A stretch of 64,000 nucleotides of DNA from Bradyrhizobium sp. CB1717 (GCF_029714325.1 NZ_CP121666.1:7471001-7535000); one strand, 5' to 3'; numbered from the stretch's first letter, positions 8,811 to 17,818 are shown. Notes: generated by a model from the letters alone, not told the origin. Translations and numbers: made by a program.

Positions 8811-9761
8811 ATGAAAGAGGTGGCGAATTCACCTTGTTGGTGGGATTCGGGCTACGCCGACCACAACGTTTCGTCTATGGGTGGTCCTAGCCCCGAAATC
8901 TTCGAGATCGCGCCAGCTCTCCGCGCGAAGAGCGTGGTTGTCGAGCTGGGTTGCGGCGAGGGGCGCAATGCTCTCTATCTGGCCCATTTTGATCATCAGG
9001 TGATCGCGACTGACATCTCTGAAGCCGCTATCTCCAAGCTGAACCGGCTCGCAGGCGATCTTGGCGTGAACATTACGAGCGGAGTTGTTCGCGTTGAAGA
9101 TTTCCGGCCGCCTGCTTACCTCGACGTCCTTATAGCGCATTCCGTATTGCATTTCACGGAACGGAGCGTCTGGAAACCGCTCGTCACGGCCTTCATCGAT
9201 AGGACTCGGCCGGGAGGATTTCATTGCTTCACCAATACTCTCGATCAACCAGACCATCCTATTTCGAAGGAGAGTTTGGTGTCCGGTCACAAGAAGTCGT
9301 TCTCGCGTGGAGAGCTGGAGGCCATCTATGCGGAAGCAGACTGGGAGATTCTACGGTCTGATCATTACATTAAATGGGACTCGCATCCTGGCATTCCAAT
9401 ACATTCGCACTGCATCGAGAAAGTTGTGGCTCGTAGGCCAATTGGATCTGAAGACCTCCCACCAATGAGAGCTGAGTCCATCGAGGCATCCGGAATGATT
9501 CCTGCCAAACAATTTGATGCCTTGAAACTGGGCACACCACGCGAATCCATAATTGAAATATTCGGCTCGCCGTCAGCCCGCCATGGGGTCGCGACTAGCC
9601 GCAAGACAGTCGGTGGCAACAATCAAGAGGCCATAGCCGACGGCTACTTGCGCGAGGATATCATCTATGGCGATCACGGTCTTCAGTTCGTTAACGGTAC
9701 GCTCACCGGAAAATATCGATATTTCACGCCCCCGAAGCGCTTGAGCATTCGAGAAGCGTGA
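8811..9761 (+). CDS. SAM-dependent methyltransferase with C-terminal SmpA/OmlA-like domain
   Basis: 316 residues from ATG 8811, which has GAGG 6 bp upstream; a GTG at 8799 overlapping the previous stop is an alternative. Motif I is VVELGCGEGRNALYLA, followed by the acidic VIATDIS and a post-I VLIAHSVLHF, as in TehB-like class I methyltransferases. The last 80 residues (ALKLGTPRESIIEIFGSP, then YGDHGLQFVNGTLTG) look like a small BamE/SmpA-type fold, an unusual appendage. Tight linkage to the HemN-like enzyme suggests the two act on one intermediate, as proposed for radical SAM/methyltransferase cyclopropanation pairs. Confidence 0.8.
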   Translation: MKEVANSPCWWDSGYADHNVSSMGGPSPEIFEIAPALRAKSVVVELGCGEGRNALYLAHFDHQVIATDISEAAISKLNRLAGDLGVNITSGVVRVEDFRPPAYLDVLIAHSVLHFTERSVWKPLVTAFIDRTRPGGFHCFTNTLDQPDHPISKESLVSGHKKSFSRGELEAIYAEADWEILRSDHYIKWDSHPGIPIHSHCIEKVVARRPIGSEDLPPMRAESIEASGMIPAKQFDALKLGTPRESIIEIFGSPSARHGVATSRKTVGGNNQEAIADGYLREDIIYGDHGLQFVNGTLTGKYRYFTPPKRLSIREA

Positions 9762-9858
9762 GCTCCGACGAGAAAGTTCTCATGAGTTAATGGCATGGAC
9801 CACGCCCGCTCTCAGCGGCAACGTGGAGCCCGGCGGGGCAGCAGCAGGAGCGCAAGCC

Positions 9859-10552
9859 ATGTCGAATACGAACATTGTCACGATCGGTATCGATCTCGGG
9901 AAGAACACATTCCATGTCGTTGGTCTCGATGCCACAGGCGCAATCACGCTACGCAAGAAGCGGTCGAGAAATCAGCTTGACCAGTCGCTGGCCAATGTTC
10001 CGCGTTGTCTGATCGGAATGGAGGCGTGTGCAGGCGCACATCATCTAGGGCGCAAGCTCGAGAAATTTGGCCATCAAGTCCGGCTCTTGCCGGCACAGTA
10101 CGTCAAGCCATACCTCAAAGGTCACAAGAATGATTTTCGGGATGCTGAAGCGATCGCCGAGGCCGTTCAGCGGCCGACAATGCGGTTCGTCCCAGTGAAG
10201 TCGGCCGAACAGCTCAATTTGCAGGCACTCCACAGAGTTCGCAGTCGATTGGTGACGCAGAGAACGGCGGTCATCAATCAAATCCGGGGCTTTTTGCTTG
10301 AGCGAGGGCTACCAGTGCGGCAGGGAGCGGCAGCACTCCGATTGGCGCTCCCCCAAATCCTCTCGGTGCCTTCGGAAAGCCTGTCACCTCGGGTGGTTCG
10401 GCTCATCCAGGACTTGGCCGAGGACTGGCGCTATCTCGACCGTCGCGTCGCGTTAGTCACCAAGGAGATCAACGAGATCGCGGAGCAAGATGCACATTGT
10501 CGCCGCCTGATGAGTGCGCCGGGCGTCGGGCCAATCGCGTTTCAGGTGCCCG
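9859..10552 (+). pseudogene. IS110-family transposase, 3'-truncated
   Basis: The start at ATG 9859 has GGAGCG upstream. The DEDD catalytic domain is visible as D in TIGIDLGKNTFH, E in GMEACAG and D in KNDFRDAEAIAEA. The Transposase_20 domain begins (SAPGVGPI) but stops at the junction with the IS4-type end sequence near 10553, so the catalytic-Ser region is missing. Confidence 0.85.
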
Positions 10553-10638
10553 ACAATGAATCACAAGCGATTCATCCGATTCAAGATTTTTCGATCAGGA
10601 CTACCGCCATCGAATCAAGCATTTGTGGGTAATTGAAA
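10553..10638. repeat. Solo end of the IS4-type element (copy 2)
   Basis: Diverged copy of 6942-7010, running from GAATCACAAGCGATTC to GGGTAATTGAAAGC. The transposase body expected beside it is absent, so this is a solo end left by deletion. It truncates the IS110 gene. Positions 10639-10789 hold no recognisable gene. Confidence 0.5.
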
Positions 10639-10789
10639 GCTTTGGCGGAGGGATACGCCGCAACTCACGTCAGATCAGCGGCGCTCGTCACGCGCCGCAT
10701 TGCAGGAGGCGCCCATTGAAGCCGCCGAGGAACTGCGCGGCGAAGAACCGCGTGATCCGGCCGCCGCGCAGCTGCCATGTGCGACATGG

Positions 10790-11004
10790 CGATCGAGCGT
10801 GTTGTAGCAAGTGTTGACCGCTCCGCCAGCGCACCAACGGCCGTAGATGCCCATTGATGGATCGAAGATCTTTCTCGGCCACTCGATCCAATCAACCTCT
10901 TTCGCAGCTTCCGCCCACAATCCCTCCGGATCAGCTAGCGCACGCGCAAGACTTTCCTGATAATGGCTCACACCTAAGCCCCCAATGATTGACGGCTTGC
11001 TCAT
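10790..11004 (-). pseudogene. Acyl-CoA (acetyl/propionyl-CoA) synthetase, N-terminal remnant
   Basis: From ATG 11004 the frame reads through ADPEGLWAEAAKEVDWIEWP and YGRWCAGGAVNTCYNTLDRHV, the N-terminal domain of acetate/propionate-CoA ligases. After about 75 residues similarity ends and the ATP-binding core is missing. The start codon overlaps the stop of the upstream gene (ATGA) and has an AAGGA site, so it was the last gene of the pmo operon. A short-chain acyl-CoA ligase would activate the acid formed by alkane oxidation, a hint about substrate. Confidence 0.7.
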
Positions 11005-11513
11005 TTCGATTCCTTCACAACCACGTTGAGGGTCTGTACCGTCTCGGAGATTGTGTGATGCTGCGGATCCGCCCAATAGAGTCTTATTGTGTGCCGACCA
11101 GGCTTGGCAGGGAGATCAAAAACATAGAGATAGCGGCCATCACCAAGCTGGATCAGCTGGTCTGCCATTGGCATGAGCTCGGTTTCGTCCATCGCAACAT
11201 GCAGATGAACGCTCGCATTGGCGGAGCTCATGGTCATTTCTGCGATGTTATCGTCGGCTTGGAAAACGAAAGCAACACGCTCGCCGATGGTATTACCCGA
11301 TTGCGGCAGGAGGATCTTCAATGCGGGCAGCTCGCCGGTATTTCCCGATCTCGCAACAGGCGCACCGTCAGACCCGTGCATATGGTGCATGCCCGGCTCA
11401 TGGTGTTGTGCGTGGGCTGGAGCCGCGACCAGAGCGCCAGCCACAAGAATCATGCACCAAATGAACTGTTCGAATCGATCGCCACACCGGTTGGGACGGG
11501 ATGATATTTGCAT
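11001..11513 (-). CDS. Periplasmic His/Met-rich protein of the monooxygenase operon
   Basis: 170 residues from ATG 11513, which has a strong GGAGGA site; an earlier ATG lies inside the copD end. A signal peptide ends at PAHAQ. The mature start HHEPGMHHMHG is rich in likely copper ligands. The remainder looks like a small beta-sandwich (GERVAFVFQADDN, VHLHVAMDETELMP, GRHTIRLYW). Its place between copD and an acyl-CoA synthetase start suggests copper handling for the monooxygenase. I do not recognise a named family. Confidence 0.7.
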   Translation of the reverse strand: MQISSRPNRCGDRFEQFIWCMILVAGALVAAPAHAQHHEPGMHHMHGSDGAPVARSGNTGELPALKILLPQSGNTIGERVAFVFQADDNIAEMTMSSANASVHLHVAMDETELMPMADQLIQLGDGRYLYVFDLPAKPGRHTIRLYWADPQHHTISETVQTLNVVVKESK

Positions 11514-11556
11514 GCTTTCCTCCTTTGTTTGCGAGCCCTGAAAGATTTCCACTAAT

Positions 11557-13548
11557 TCAGTGCACATGTTGCGCGGGTGGCGGGAGAATTTTGGACTCTC
11601 TATTGAGAACTCGGACCTGCGAGATCAGCTCGTCGGAATTTTGCCAACCACATTCGTCCTCCGCTTGCAACCAGCGCGCACGGATGTATCCGAACCTGTC
11701 GATTAGGAATTCCATGGAATGTCTTCCCATTTCCAAACGCTTGGGATCTCCACGATTTGTAGTGCTCCGGGAGAGCAGATCGTAACTTTCTCTAACCTCT
11801 TGTGCTCCATGCCGGACATTTGGGACGCCCGCCGCCAGCGTTGCGTCCGGCGACACGATAATCGCCCACAATCGTTCTTTCCGGAATCTTTTCTGCTCAA
11901 GGCGTAGCTGTTCAACGCGCATTGCGTCGGACTTTTCGGGAAACACGAGCAGCACATTGCTTTGCTCACGGAAGTCCTTCAGCTCCCTCTCCGCCCCATT
12001 CTCGTCCTCTAAGAAAAAGTTTGGAGCCCCCAGCCACGGATGATCGGGTACGATTTCAGGCGACAGGATGCGCGCCTGAAATCCCTCTGAAAACGTCCGC
12101 AGGAAGTTGATCACATCCCAACGGGCCTGTTCGTCCAATACATCAGCAAATCCGGGCATGCCGCTTTTTGGAATTCCATGGCTAAGCCACCAAAACATGT
12201 CGCCGGCCGTGTGCAGCACAGTATGCGGTTCGCTCAAATTCGCGGGCGGCTTGGGAAGGGTCGATGCCGCCGGACCATCGCCAAGCCCTCCGCTGCCGTG
12301 GCAAGCCGCACAATTCTGGGCAAATAGATGCTTTCCATTGGTTATTGATATCGTCGAATAGGCAACCGACGGGCGGCGGTAAGTATCGGGATAGGCTTGC
12401 ACGGATATCTGCCACAGACCGCCTGCGACCGAAATAACGGCGGCGGCGCCTGCTGCAACTGCTTTTGCCTTTTGCGGCTTTCTCAAACAAACGAGTAGGC
12501 CCCAGAATAGTGACAATAGTGCTAGTGAGAAGGCGCCCGCCGCGATAACGGGCGTCGGCCACGCCGGCCACGTGGCTTCGATCGAAAAGCGAAACGGCAG
12601 CCGCCAGATGGGCTGATCATGTCGTGCTGGTATGACTGTTGAGAGCGCGGCTGCGCAGCCGACGATCAGAACACCGCAAAAGAATTCAGTTGCTGCCCAT
12701 CCAGCTCCTGCAAGAAAAGCCGCGGGTTTTGCTCCTACGGTTTCCATGACGGGTAGGAAGCGCGTGCGAATCCGATTGGCCACCAACAGGATGCATGCAA
12801 ATAGAGCAAGCTTCGCTATAATTAGTTGACCGTAGGTCGTGCCAAGCCACTCGCCAGCCGAACTAGCGGAGCTAAACGCGAGCACCAAACCTGATGCGAC
12901 GACGGCGATCACGAAACCGATTGCTAGTTGGGAGAAACGTCGCAGCGTCGCTGCGACATAGACGCGCCGAGTCTCCGTGGGGGTGACAGCGACCGAAGCC
13001 ACCAGCCAGATCCAAGCCGGTAAGGCCCCAAGCCAAGCCGAAACCGCGAGCACGTGAAGTTGATAGGTCGGAACGAGCCAACGGCTGTCGTCTTCCCCGG
13101 CGGCGTGTCCAGCAAGTGGACCAATCAGAGCGATCAGTGCTGCTGTCCAGGCTGTCACGATTGAAGCTAAACGTTGCTGCTCCCTCGACCAGCCGCGAAT
13201 TAGGATCGCTGTCGGCAGCAGCAAAAGAAGAGAGAGCGCTAACCTTGCAAGCGTGATCCGACCGTAATGTGTGTCAAATCCGAAGCTTTCCAGCGTCTGG
13301 CCGGCCGCGACTATCTCCGATAGTGCCATATCTGTCGCAATCGCGACTTGAGCGATAAATAACCCAGCGGTAGCGAAGAGGTGAATGCCGGCCGCCCAGA
13401 GAAAGCTCACCTGCACTCGTCTTTGCCAAGCGGCAAGTAATGGATCGGAAGACGGCGCTGCCAGCAACAGAAAGAGTACTCCGCCTATGACCCATGCAAG
13501 CGCAATGTCAGCGATGGCCTTACACAGAGCTGGAAACAATACCGTCAT
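11557..13548 (-). CDS. copD: CopD-type copper membrane protein fused to cytochrome c and thioredoxin-like domains
   Basis: 663 residues. The N-terminal ~380 residues form a CopD membrane domain of about eight or nine helices with conserved His (LAGHAAGEDD, TYQLHVLAVSAWLGALPAW). Near residue 410 the motif AQNCAACHGSGGLGDGP is a c-type heme site (CxxCH), with GIPKSGMPGF supplying the distal Met. The last ~150 residues resemble a redoxin fold without an obvious CxxC pair. CopD normally imports copper with CopC; the fused cytochrome suggests copper delivery or redox control for the monooxygenase. Ten bases separate it from copC. Confidence 0.85.
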   Translation of the reverse strand: MTVLFPALCKAIADIALAWVIGGVLFLLLAAPSSDPLLAAWQRRVQVSFLWAAGIHLFATAGLFIAQVAIATDMALSEIVAAGQTLESFGFDTHYGRITLARLALSLLLLLPTAILIRGWSREQQRLASIVTAWTAALIALIGPLAGHAAGEDDSRWLVPTYQLHVLAVSAWLGALPAWIWLVASVAVTPTETRRVYVAATLRRFSQLAIGFVIAVVASGLVLAFSSASSAGEWLGTTYGQLIIAKLALFACILLVANRIRTRFLPVMETVGAKPAAFLAGAGWAATEFFCGVLIVGCAAALSTVIPARHDQPIWRLPFRFSIEATWPAWPTPVIAAGAFSLALLSLFWGLLVCLRKPQKAKAVAAGAAAVISVAGGLWQISVQAYPDTYRRPSVAYSTISITNGKHLFAQNCAACHGSGGLGDGPAASTLPKPPANLSEPHTVLHTAGDMFWWLSHGIPKSGMPGFADVLDEQARWDVINFLRTFSEGFQARILSPEIVPDHPWLGAPNFFLEDENGAERELKDFREQSNVLLVFPEKSDAMRVEQLRLEQKRFRKERLWAIIVSPDATLAAGVPNVRHGAQEVRESYDLLSRSTTNRGDPKRLEMGRHSMEFLIDRFGYIRARWLQAEDECGWQNSDELISQVRVLNRESKILPPPAQHVH

Positions 13549-13557
13549 TCCGCATGC

Positions 13558-14085
13558 CTAACGTTCCTCGACGGTGAACTGATAGCCGTAGTCCACCACA
13601 TGCCCGTCTTGCGAGAGCACGCGGTAATGAACCGAATAGCTCCCCGGTCTCATGTCAGATACTGCCGTTACCATGCACTTCGGATCATTGCCTGCTTTCA
13701 AATCGCCGAGCGTTAGCGACTGACCATTGGCGTTCTTGAGCTCCACTTTCGAAAACTTGAGCTCTATGCGTTCGTTGAAGCACAGTTCGATCTGCTGCGG
13801 CGAATGAGCTAACACTGCCCGGCTCGCGGGATCGGACTTCACGAGAGCGGCATGTGCAGAGGCGGCCGTCGGCAGGCACACGAGGCCAACGCACAGCAAC
13901 GTGATGCCAAGCGCTGATACCGGACGCCTGCTTGCGGACGAGAGTTCTTTTACCGTCCCTTGAATCAGCCTAGTTCGCGCTCTGCCGGTGCCGGCGGTCA
14001 AGTTTGGCGTGCCAGCATGATCGAGTGACGGCCCCGTCGCTACTCGGATATAATCGCTCTTGTTTCCGTGTTTTTCGTGAGACAT
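13558..14085 (-). CDS. copC: CopC-type periplasmic copper-binding protein
   Basis: 175 residues. A long N-terminal extension precedes a signal peptide ending ASAHAALV, so cleavage would expose His as the first residue, the typical CopC Cu(II) ligand. The cupredoxin-like domain follows with PQQIELCFNERIELKF and the closing YRVLSQDGHVVDYGYQFTV, which contains the conserved Asp and His ligands. It is directly upstream of copD and downstream of the PmoD-like gene. The extra ~60 N-terminal residues may mean the real start is internal. Confidence 0.88.
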   Translation of the reverse strand: MSHEKHGNKSDYIRVATGPSLDHAGTPNLTAGTGRARTRLIQGTVKELSSASRRPVSALGITLLCVGLVCLPTAASAHAALVKSDPASRAVLAHSPQQIELCFNERIELKFSKVELKNANGQSLTLGDLKAGNDPKCMVTAVSDMRPGSYSVHYRVLSQDGHVVDYGYQFTVEER

Positions 14086-14129
14086 GAGTGTGACCCTTAT
14101 TGCCGGACAGCGGCCGACAAAGTGCTAGC

Positions 14130-14696
14130 CTAGCTTTCCTTGCGCAACGTGGAGTACCAAAACAGGGCGGCCCCGGCTGCCAGCGTTCCTAGAACGATTG
14201 CGAAACTGTCCCTATATCGGACCCAAATCCCGTTGCCGTAACCAACCGAAAACGGAAATCTCGATACGTATTTCGGTCCGTCGCCGACTATCACGAGGCC
14301 CACAAAGCGCCCGGATTCGGGGAACGTGTACTGAAACGATAGTGAGCCTGTCGGATATTGTTTTGGCGGGATTCGAAGGACGGCCTCGCTGTCTACGTCG
14401 TTGCCGGCGTCTCGCAACAACCGCACCTCGATGGGCAGATCACGTAGCACATCGCCGACGGCATCCAAGACGATGACCGTGCGGCCGATTTCCGGAATGT
14501 CCTCGCAAAATTCCTGATTCCCCTGCTTGGCCGGCTGGTATCCGGTAAAATGCATCATATGGGGCCCAGCGCGAAGCTTGCACACGTCTTTCTCCATCGA
14601 TACTCCCCCGTGTGCAATCGCTGGCCGCGCCCCACCGCAGTCTAGGATGAGGAGCAAAGATGGAATTCCAAGCACTGCGGCTTTTACGATGTTCAA
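14130..14696 (-). CDS. pmoD: PmoD-like periplasmic copper protein with C-terminal anchor
   Basis: 188 residues from a TTG start that overlaps the pmoB stop (TTGA), with a perfect AAAGGAGGT 7 bp upstream, so translation is coupled. A signal peptide ends at AIAHGG. Candidate copper ligands are C39, H46, M47, M48, H49 and C64 (PHMMHFTGYQP, EFCEDIP), resembling the Cys/Met/His pattern of PmoD/AmoD. One C-terminal membrane helix (FAIVLGTLAAGAALFWY) follows the soluble domain. Placement after pmoCAB and before copCD matches the usual order. I assign the family from memory, without alignment. Confidence 0.65.
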   Translation of the reverse strand: MNIVKAAVLGIPSLLLILDCGGARPAIAHGGVSMEKDVCKLRAGPHMMHFTGYQPAKQGNQEFCEDIPEIGRTVIVLDAVGDVLRDLPIEVRLLRDAGNDVDSEAVLRIPPKQYPTGSLSFQYTFPESGRFVGLVIVGDGPKYVSRFPFSVGYGNGIWVRYRDSFAIVLGTLAAGAALFWYSTLRKES

Positions 14697-16015
14697 CCCG
14701 GACCTCCTTTCGGATTCTCAGCCGTGCGGTTGTCGGGATCGGTGAATACAGGGACCATGGGGCCGCTGACGTTTGAGATTGTCCGTTTGCCGTGCTCGTC
14801 ATAGAAGAACAACAGTCCTCCCAACGTGTTGTCCGGATCGTTGATCAGGCTACTCAAGCGCTCCGTCTCCCATGCCGCGTCGGCCGCTTCGATATCGACT
14901 GTCTTCGTTTCACCCGGCTTGAGCGGTCGGCTGTCGCTCACCTTAAGCCCATTCGGAGGAAGCAATTCCTTGGGGTAATTCGGATCCACCGCCGCCATTG
15001 CCTGGCTAACCTCATGGTTGATGAAGCGCTGATTGGAAGTTAAGAACTCGCCAAGCTGTGCTGACGTGCTCCCATTGTTCGTCAGTGTCACGTTCATACG
15101 AAGCGAGCGGCCAGGGACGTCATAGTTTGACTTGTTGACCACAACTTTGACCTGCTCAGGCACTTCCGGTAGGGGCTCGACGGTTGCGCGGGACCCCTGC
15201 AGCGGCACGGTCCTTGGATAAGCGATGTCGGTCGCCTGAAAGCCGAAGAATACGATGAGAATCGTCGCCACGAGCAAACCGGCCCCAAATAGGCGATCGG
15301 TGCTGGTAACGAGCTGAGATCGATCGCCGCCTTTTTCCGTCAACGCGCGAAAACGAGGCAGCAGGAGCGGCCGGCGCAACCACCAGACAAGCCACACGAT
15401 GGCGATCGCAACCCACAAGCCATGCCAGAAGAACACCCTGCCAAGGCCCCAGGTTTCGAGATTGTCGATAGTCTCGCCACTGAGAGTTTTGATTGGAAGC
15501 TTGAAGTCGCTTTCGTTCCCCGTCACCGTCAGCCAGTTTCCCGGTCCGAGCAGCGGCCCGGCTCCCATCACGTTGATCATCGGATGGACGTGATGGTGGC
15601 CTGGCACTCGTCCTTTGAGCACTGTTTTGAATTCATAGTCCCGGTTCAACTCCAGTTTGGTGGACTGAATTGCTGGGACGCCATTAATGTAGCTCTCGGT
15701 TCGGGCTAGCACCGGGCCCGGCGTCCCGTTTCCCAGAAAGGCCGCTTCGGGAAGGGGTAGGTTGACTGGCCAGATCGGGAAGAGTCGGAACTTGCCGGTG
15801 ACAACGATTTCACCGTTCACGGGAATTTCGTTCGTGCTCCAGTTCACATCGTAAAAATGAGCCGTTCGCATCCGCAGAAACGGCTCCTGATTGCGCTCAC
15901 CATGCGCCAGAGCAGCATCTGGGACGAAGGTCAGTATTCCGATCTGCATGATCGCCGCCGCTGCCGATAAGATTACAAGCAAGCGTGAGCTTTTGCGGAA
16001 ACAGAATGTTCTCAT
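14693..16015 (-). CDS. pmoB: Copper membrane monooxygenase subunit B
   Basis: 440 residues with a GGAGGA site before the ATG. A signal peptide ends at ALA before His38 (HGE), the N-terminal copper ligand. H142 and H144 in HHHVHPMINVMGAGP correspond to the other CuB ligands (His137/His139 of Methylococcus). Two transmembrane helices (around FFWHGLWVAIAIVWLVWW and GLLVATILIVFFGF) separate two cupredoxin-like periplasmic domains. All three CuB ligands are present, so the subunit looks functional. It is the third structural gene of the operon. Confidence 0.95.
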   Translation of the reverse strand: MRTFCFRKSSRLLVILSAAAAIMQIGILTFVPDAALAHGERNQEPFLRMRTAHFYDVNWSTNEIPVNGEIVVTGKFRLFPIWPVNLPLPEAAFLGNGTPGPVLARTESYINGVPAIQSTKLELNRDYEFKTVLKGRVPGHHHVHPMINVMGAGPLLGPGNWLTVTGNESDFKLPIKTLSGETIDNLETWGLGRVFFWHGLWVAIAIVWLVWWLRRPLLLPRFRALTEKGGDRSQLVTSTDRLFGAGLLVATILIVFFGFQATDIAYPRTVPLQGSRATVEPLPEVPEQVKVVVNKSNYDVPGRSLRMNVTLTNNGSTSAQLGEFLTSNQRFINHEVSQAMAAVDPNYPKELLPPNGLKVSDSRPLKPGETKTVDIEAADAAWETERLSSLINDPDNTLGGLLFFYDEHGKRTISNVSGPMVPVFTDPDNRTAENPKGGPG

Positions 16016-16042
16016 TTGGAGTCCTCCACAGTCCCAGCAGGA

Positions 16043-16900
16043 TCATTCGGCTGCGACGAAGCGCCCTTGCAGGCCGGTGCCGTCTATGGCTTTTTGGGCT
16101 GCCTCAGCTGGCTCATCCTTATCGGTGAGCCCCATAAAATTTTTCAGGGTGTTTGGCGTCGTTACCACACGAGCGAGGAGCATTCCGATATGCCACCACG
16201 CCAAATACATCAGTATGGATACGAACGCCGAGAAAAAGGACGCGATAATGGCTGAGTGGCCACCAAAAGTTCGAAGCGTGCCCCGCTCTATCAGCCGGAT
16301 ATACTCAGGCAGGGCGGTGCGGGTGAAGGCATAGCTGATGTAATCGCCCACGGAAACAAGCTGCCCCATCACTTCTACGGGTAGCCGATATGGCGCCAGC
16401 CAAAACCAGTTAGTCGGGTAGAAAAGCAGTGCGAATGCAAAGGCGCCGGACATGGCCGTGAACAAAAAATTCCCGGTCAGCAAAAGAGCGACATCGAGGA
16501 CTAGTGCGCCAGGTATCAGCAGCGCTGGAATGACCTCGCTCATCGGAAAGTACGACCAAAGGTGGAAACCGAAATATCGATTTATCCACTGACCGAACAG
16601 GAGACAAACGACCGCAAATGTAGCGGCGATTGGAAGTCTAAATTTCGTCCAAAACACATACTGCAAAGCTGCAGGGAATGTTATGGCCATAATTGGAGAC
16701 AAAGTGACCCACCACTGTCTGTCTTTCCAATCGATCCACATATCCCAGTCCCCTGCGGTCAGCATGTAATGTAGGTGGAATGCGCCGGAGACGGCCAGAA
16801 AAAGGATGGCGGCGACGAGAAGGTCTAACACTCTTGAGATTCTTGCTGACTCTTTAGGCCATTCGAGCCCATACAGTCTCACAGACGTTCCTCCTTGCAT
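16043..16900 (-). CDS. pmoA: Copper membrane monooxygenase subunit A
   Basis: 285 residues with AGGAGG before the ATG. It is an all-helical membrane subunit with the family signatures HYMLTAGDWDMWIDWKD, FGQWINRYFGFHLWSYFP, LLFYPTNWF and ALPEYIRLIERGTLRTFGGH. The family includes PmoA, AmoA and hydrocarbon monooxygenase subunits. The sequence is clearly divergent from textbook PmoA, so the substrate (methane, C2-C4 alkane, alkene or ammonia) cannot be read from it. It lies 27 bp before pmoB. Confidence 0.95.
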   Translation of the reverse strand: MQGGTSVRLYGLEWPKESARISRVLDLLVAAILFLAVSGAFHLHYMLTAGDWDMWIDWKDRQWWVTLSPIMAITFPAALQYVFWTKFRLPIAATFAVVCLLFGQWINRYFGFHLWSYFPMSEVIPALLIPGALVLDVALLLTGNFLFTAMSGAFAFALLFYPTNWFWLAPYRLPVEVMGQLVSVGDYISYAFTRTALPEYIRLIERGTLRTFGGHSAIIASFFSAFVSILMYLAWWHIGMLLARVVTTPNTLKNFMGLTDKDEPAEAAQKAIDGTGLQGRFVAAE

Positions 16901-17026
16901 GGCTTCCTCCTAATTGCTTTTGCCGAGTTGAGATCGACCTTCCTGGAAACCGACGCCCGACATGATTACAAGACGGCATGCTTTGCACATGCCGGGCTGT
17001 CAGCGATCAATGGTTCATAAGCGGTT

Positions 17027-17818
17027 TCAGCGCTGGGTGGCGACCGAAACTTCGTCCTCTTGGGAAAGCCGCCCGATCACTTCAAGCATGTGCATCGCGA
17101 TCTGGATCAGGAGCCCACCCAAGGCCAGCACACTCCAGCCCATCACGACGAAGCCCCAGTGCAAGGGATAGGAGAACACCTCTTCCATCAGGAAGAAGGC
17201 ATGGCCCCACTCGTTGTAGCCCAAGTTCGGCAATATTAGAAACGGACCTACAACCGCGAGCACGAATGGAATTGAGATCTGCGTTGCGAACTTCGGCAGC
17301 CTCGTCATCGCGTACAGAAATGATCCCACGCCAAACAGGACGTAGAGTGGCATGGTGCCGTAGAACAGCACGATGTGACTCGGCGTGAAGCTTGTATCCC
17401 GGACCACAACCTGATGCCATGAGGCGTCCTGCTCGGCAAAGAAGCTGGTAGCGAACCAGACGCAAAGGGCATAGATGAAGATGAACAGGACCAGATTGAA
17501 GTAACGCCGGAGCTCTTCCCGCGGTTTGAGCGCGCCAAGATTGCGGTCTCGCGTGAACCATAGATACGCCCAGGTCACCACCCAGAGCAAAGGGATGACG
17601 CTAAGCTCAACCTTCAGCAACGTCATCCAGGCGACATCGAACGCGGGCTCAGTCGAATCCAGGCCGGCACTCCAAGCATAGACCTGCTGAAAGATGCGCC
17701 AGAACACCATCAGCGCTAGCACCGCCAGAGTGACTCCTGCTGCAAGTTTGAAATTCGCCAACGGCTGAGTACGGTCCTCAGCGGCAGACTTGGCGTTATG
17801 AGTCATCGTGATCGACAT
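17027..17818 (-). CDS. pmoC: Copper membrane monooxygenase subunit C
   Basis: 263 residues with a strong AGGAGGAG site. The membrane-embedded copper site D131-x3-H135-x12-H148 (EQDASWHQVVV ... FTPSHIVLFYG) matches Asp156/His160/His173 of Methylococcus in spacing. Six or seven helices are apparent, and NEWGHAFFLMEEVFSYPLHW is a further family signature. It is first of the structural genes, as usual, and 126 bp from pmoA; that gap holds no gene. Confidence 0.95.
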   Translation of the reverse strand: MSITMTHNAKSAAEDRTQPLANFKLAAGVTLAVLALMVFWRIFQQVYAWSAGLDSTEPAFDVAWMTLLKVELSVIPLLWVVTWAYLWFTRDRNLGALKPREELRRYFNLVLFIFIYALCVWFATSFFAEQDASWHQVVVRDTSFTPSHIVLFYGTMPLYVLFGVGSFLYAMTRLPKFATQISIPFVLAVVGPFLILPNLGYNEWGHAFFLMEEVFSYPLHWGFVVMGWSVLALGGLLIQIAMHMLEVIGRLSQEDEVSVATQR

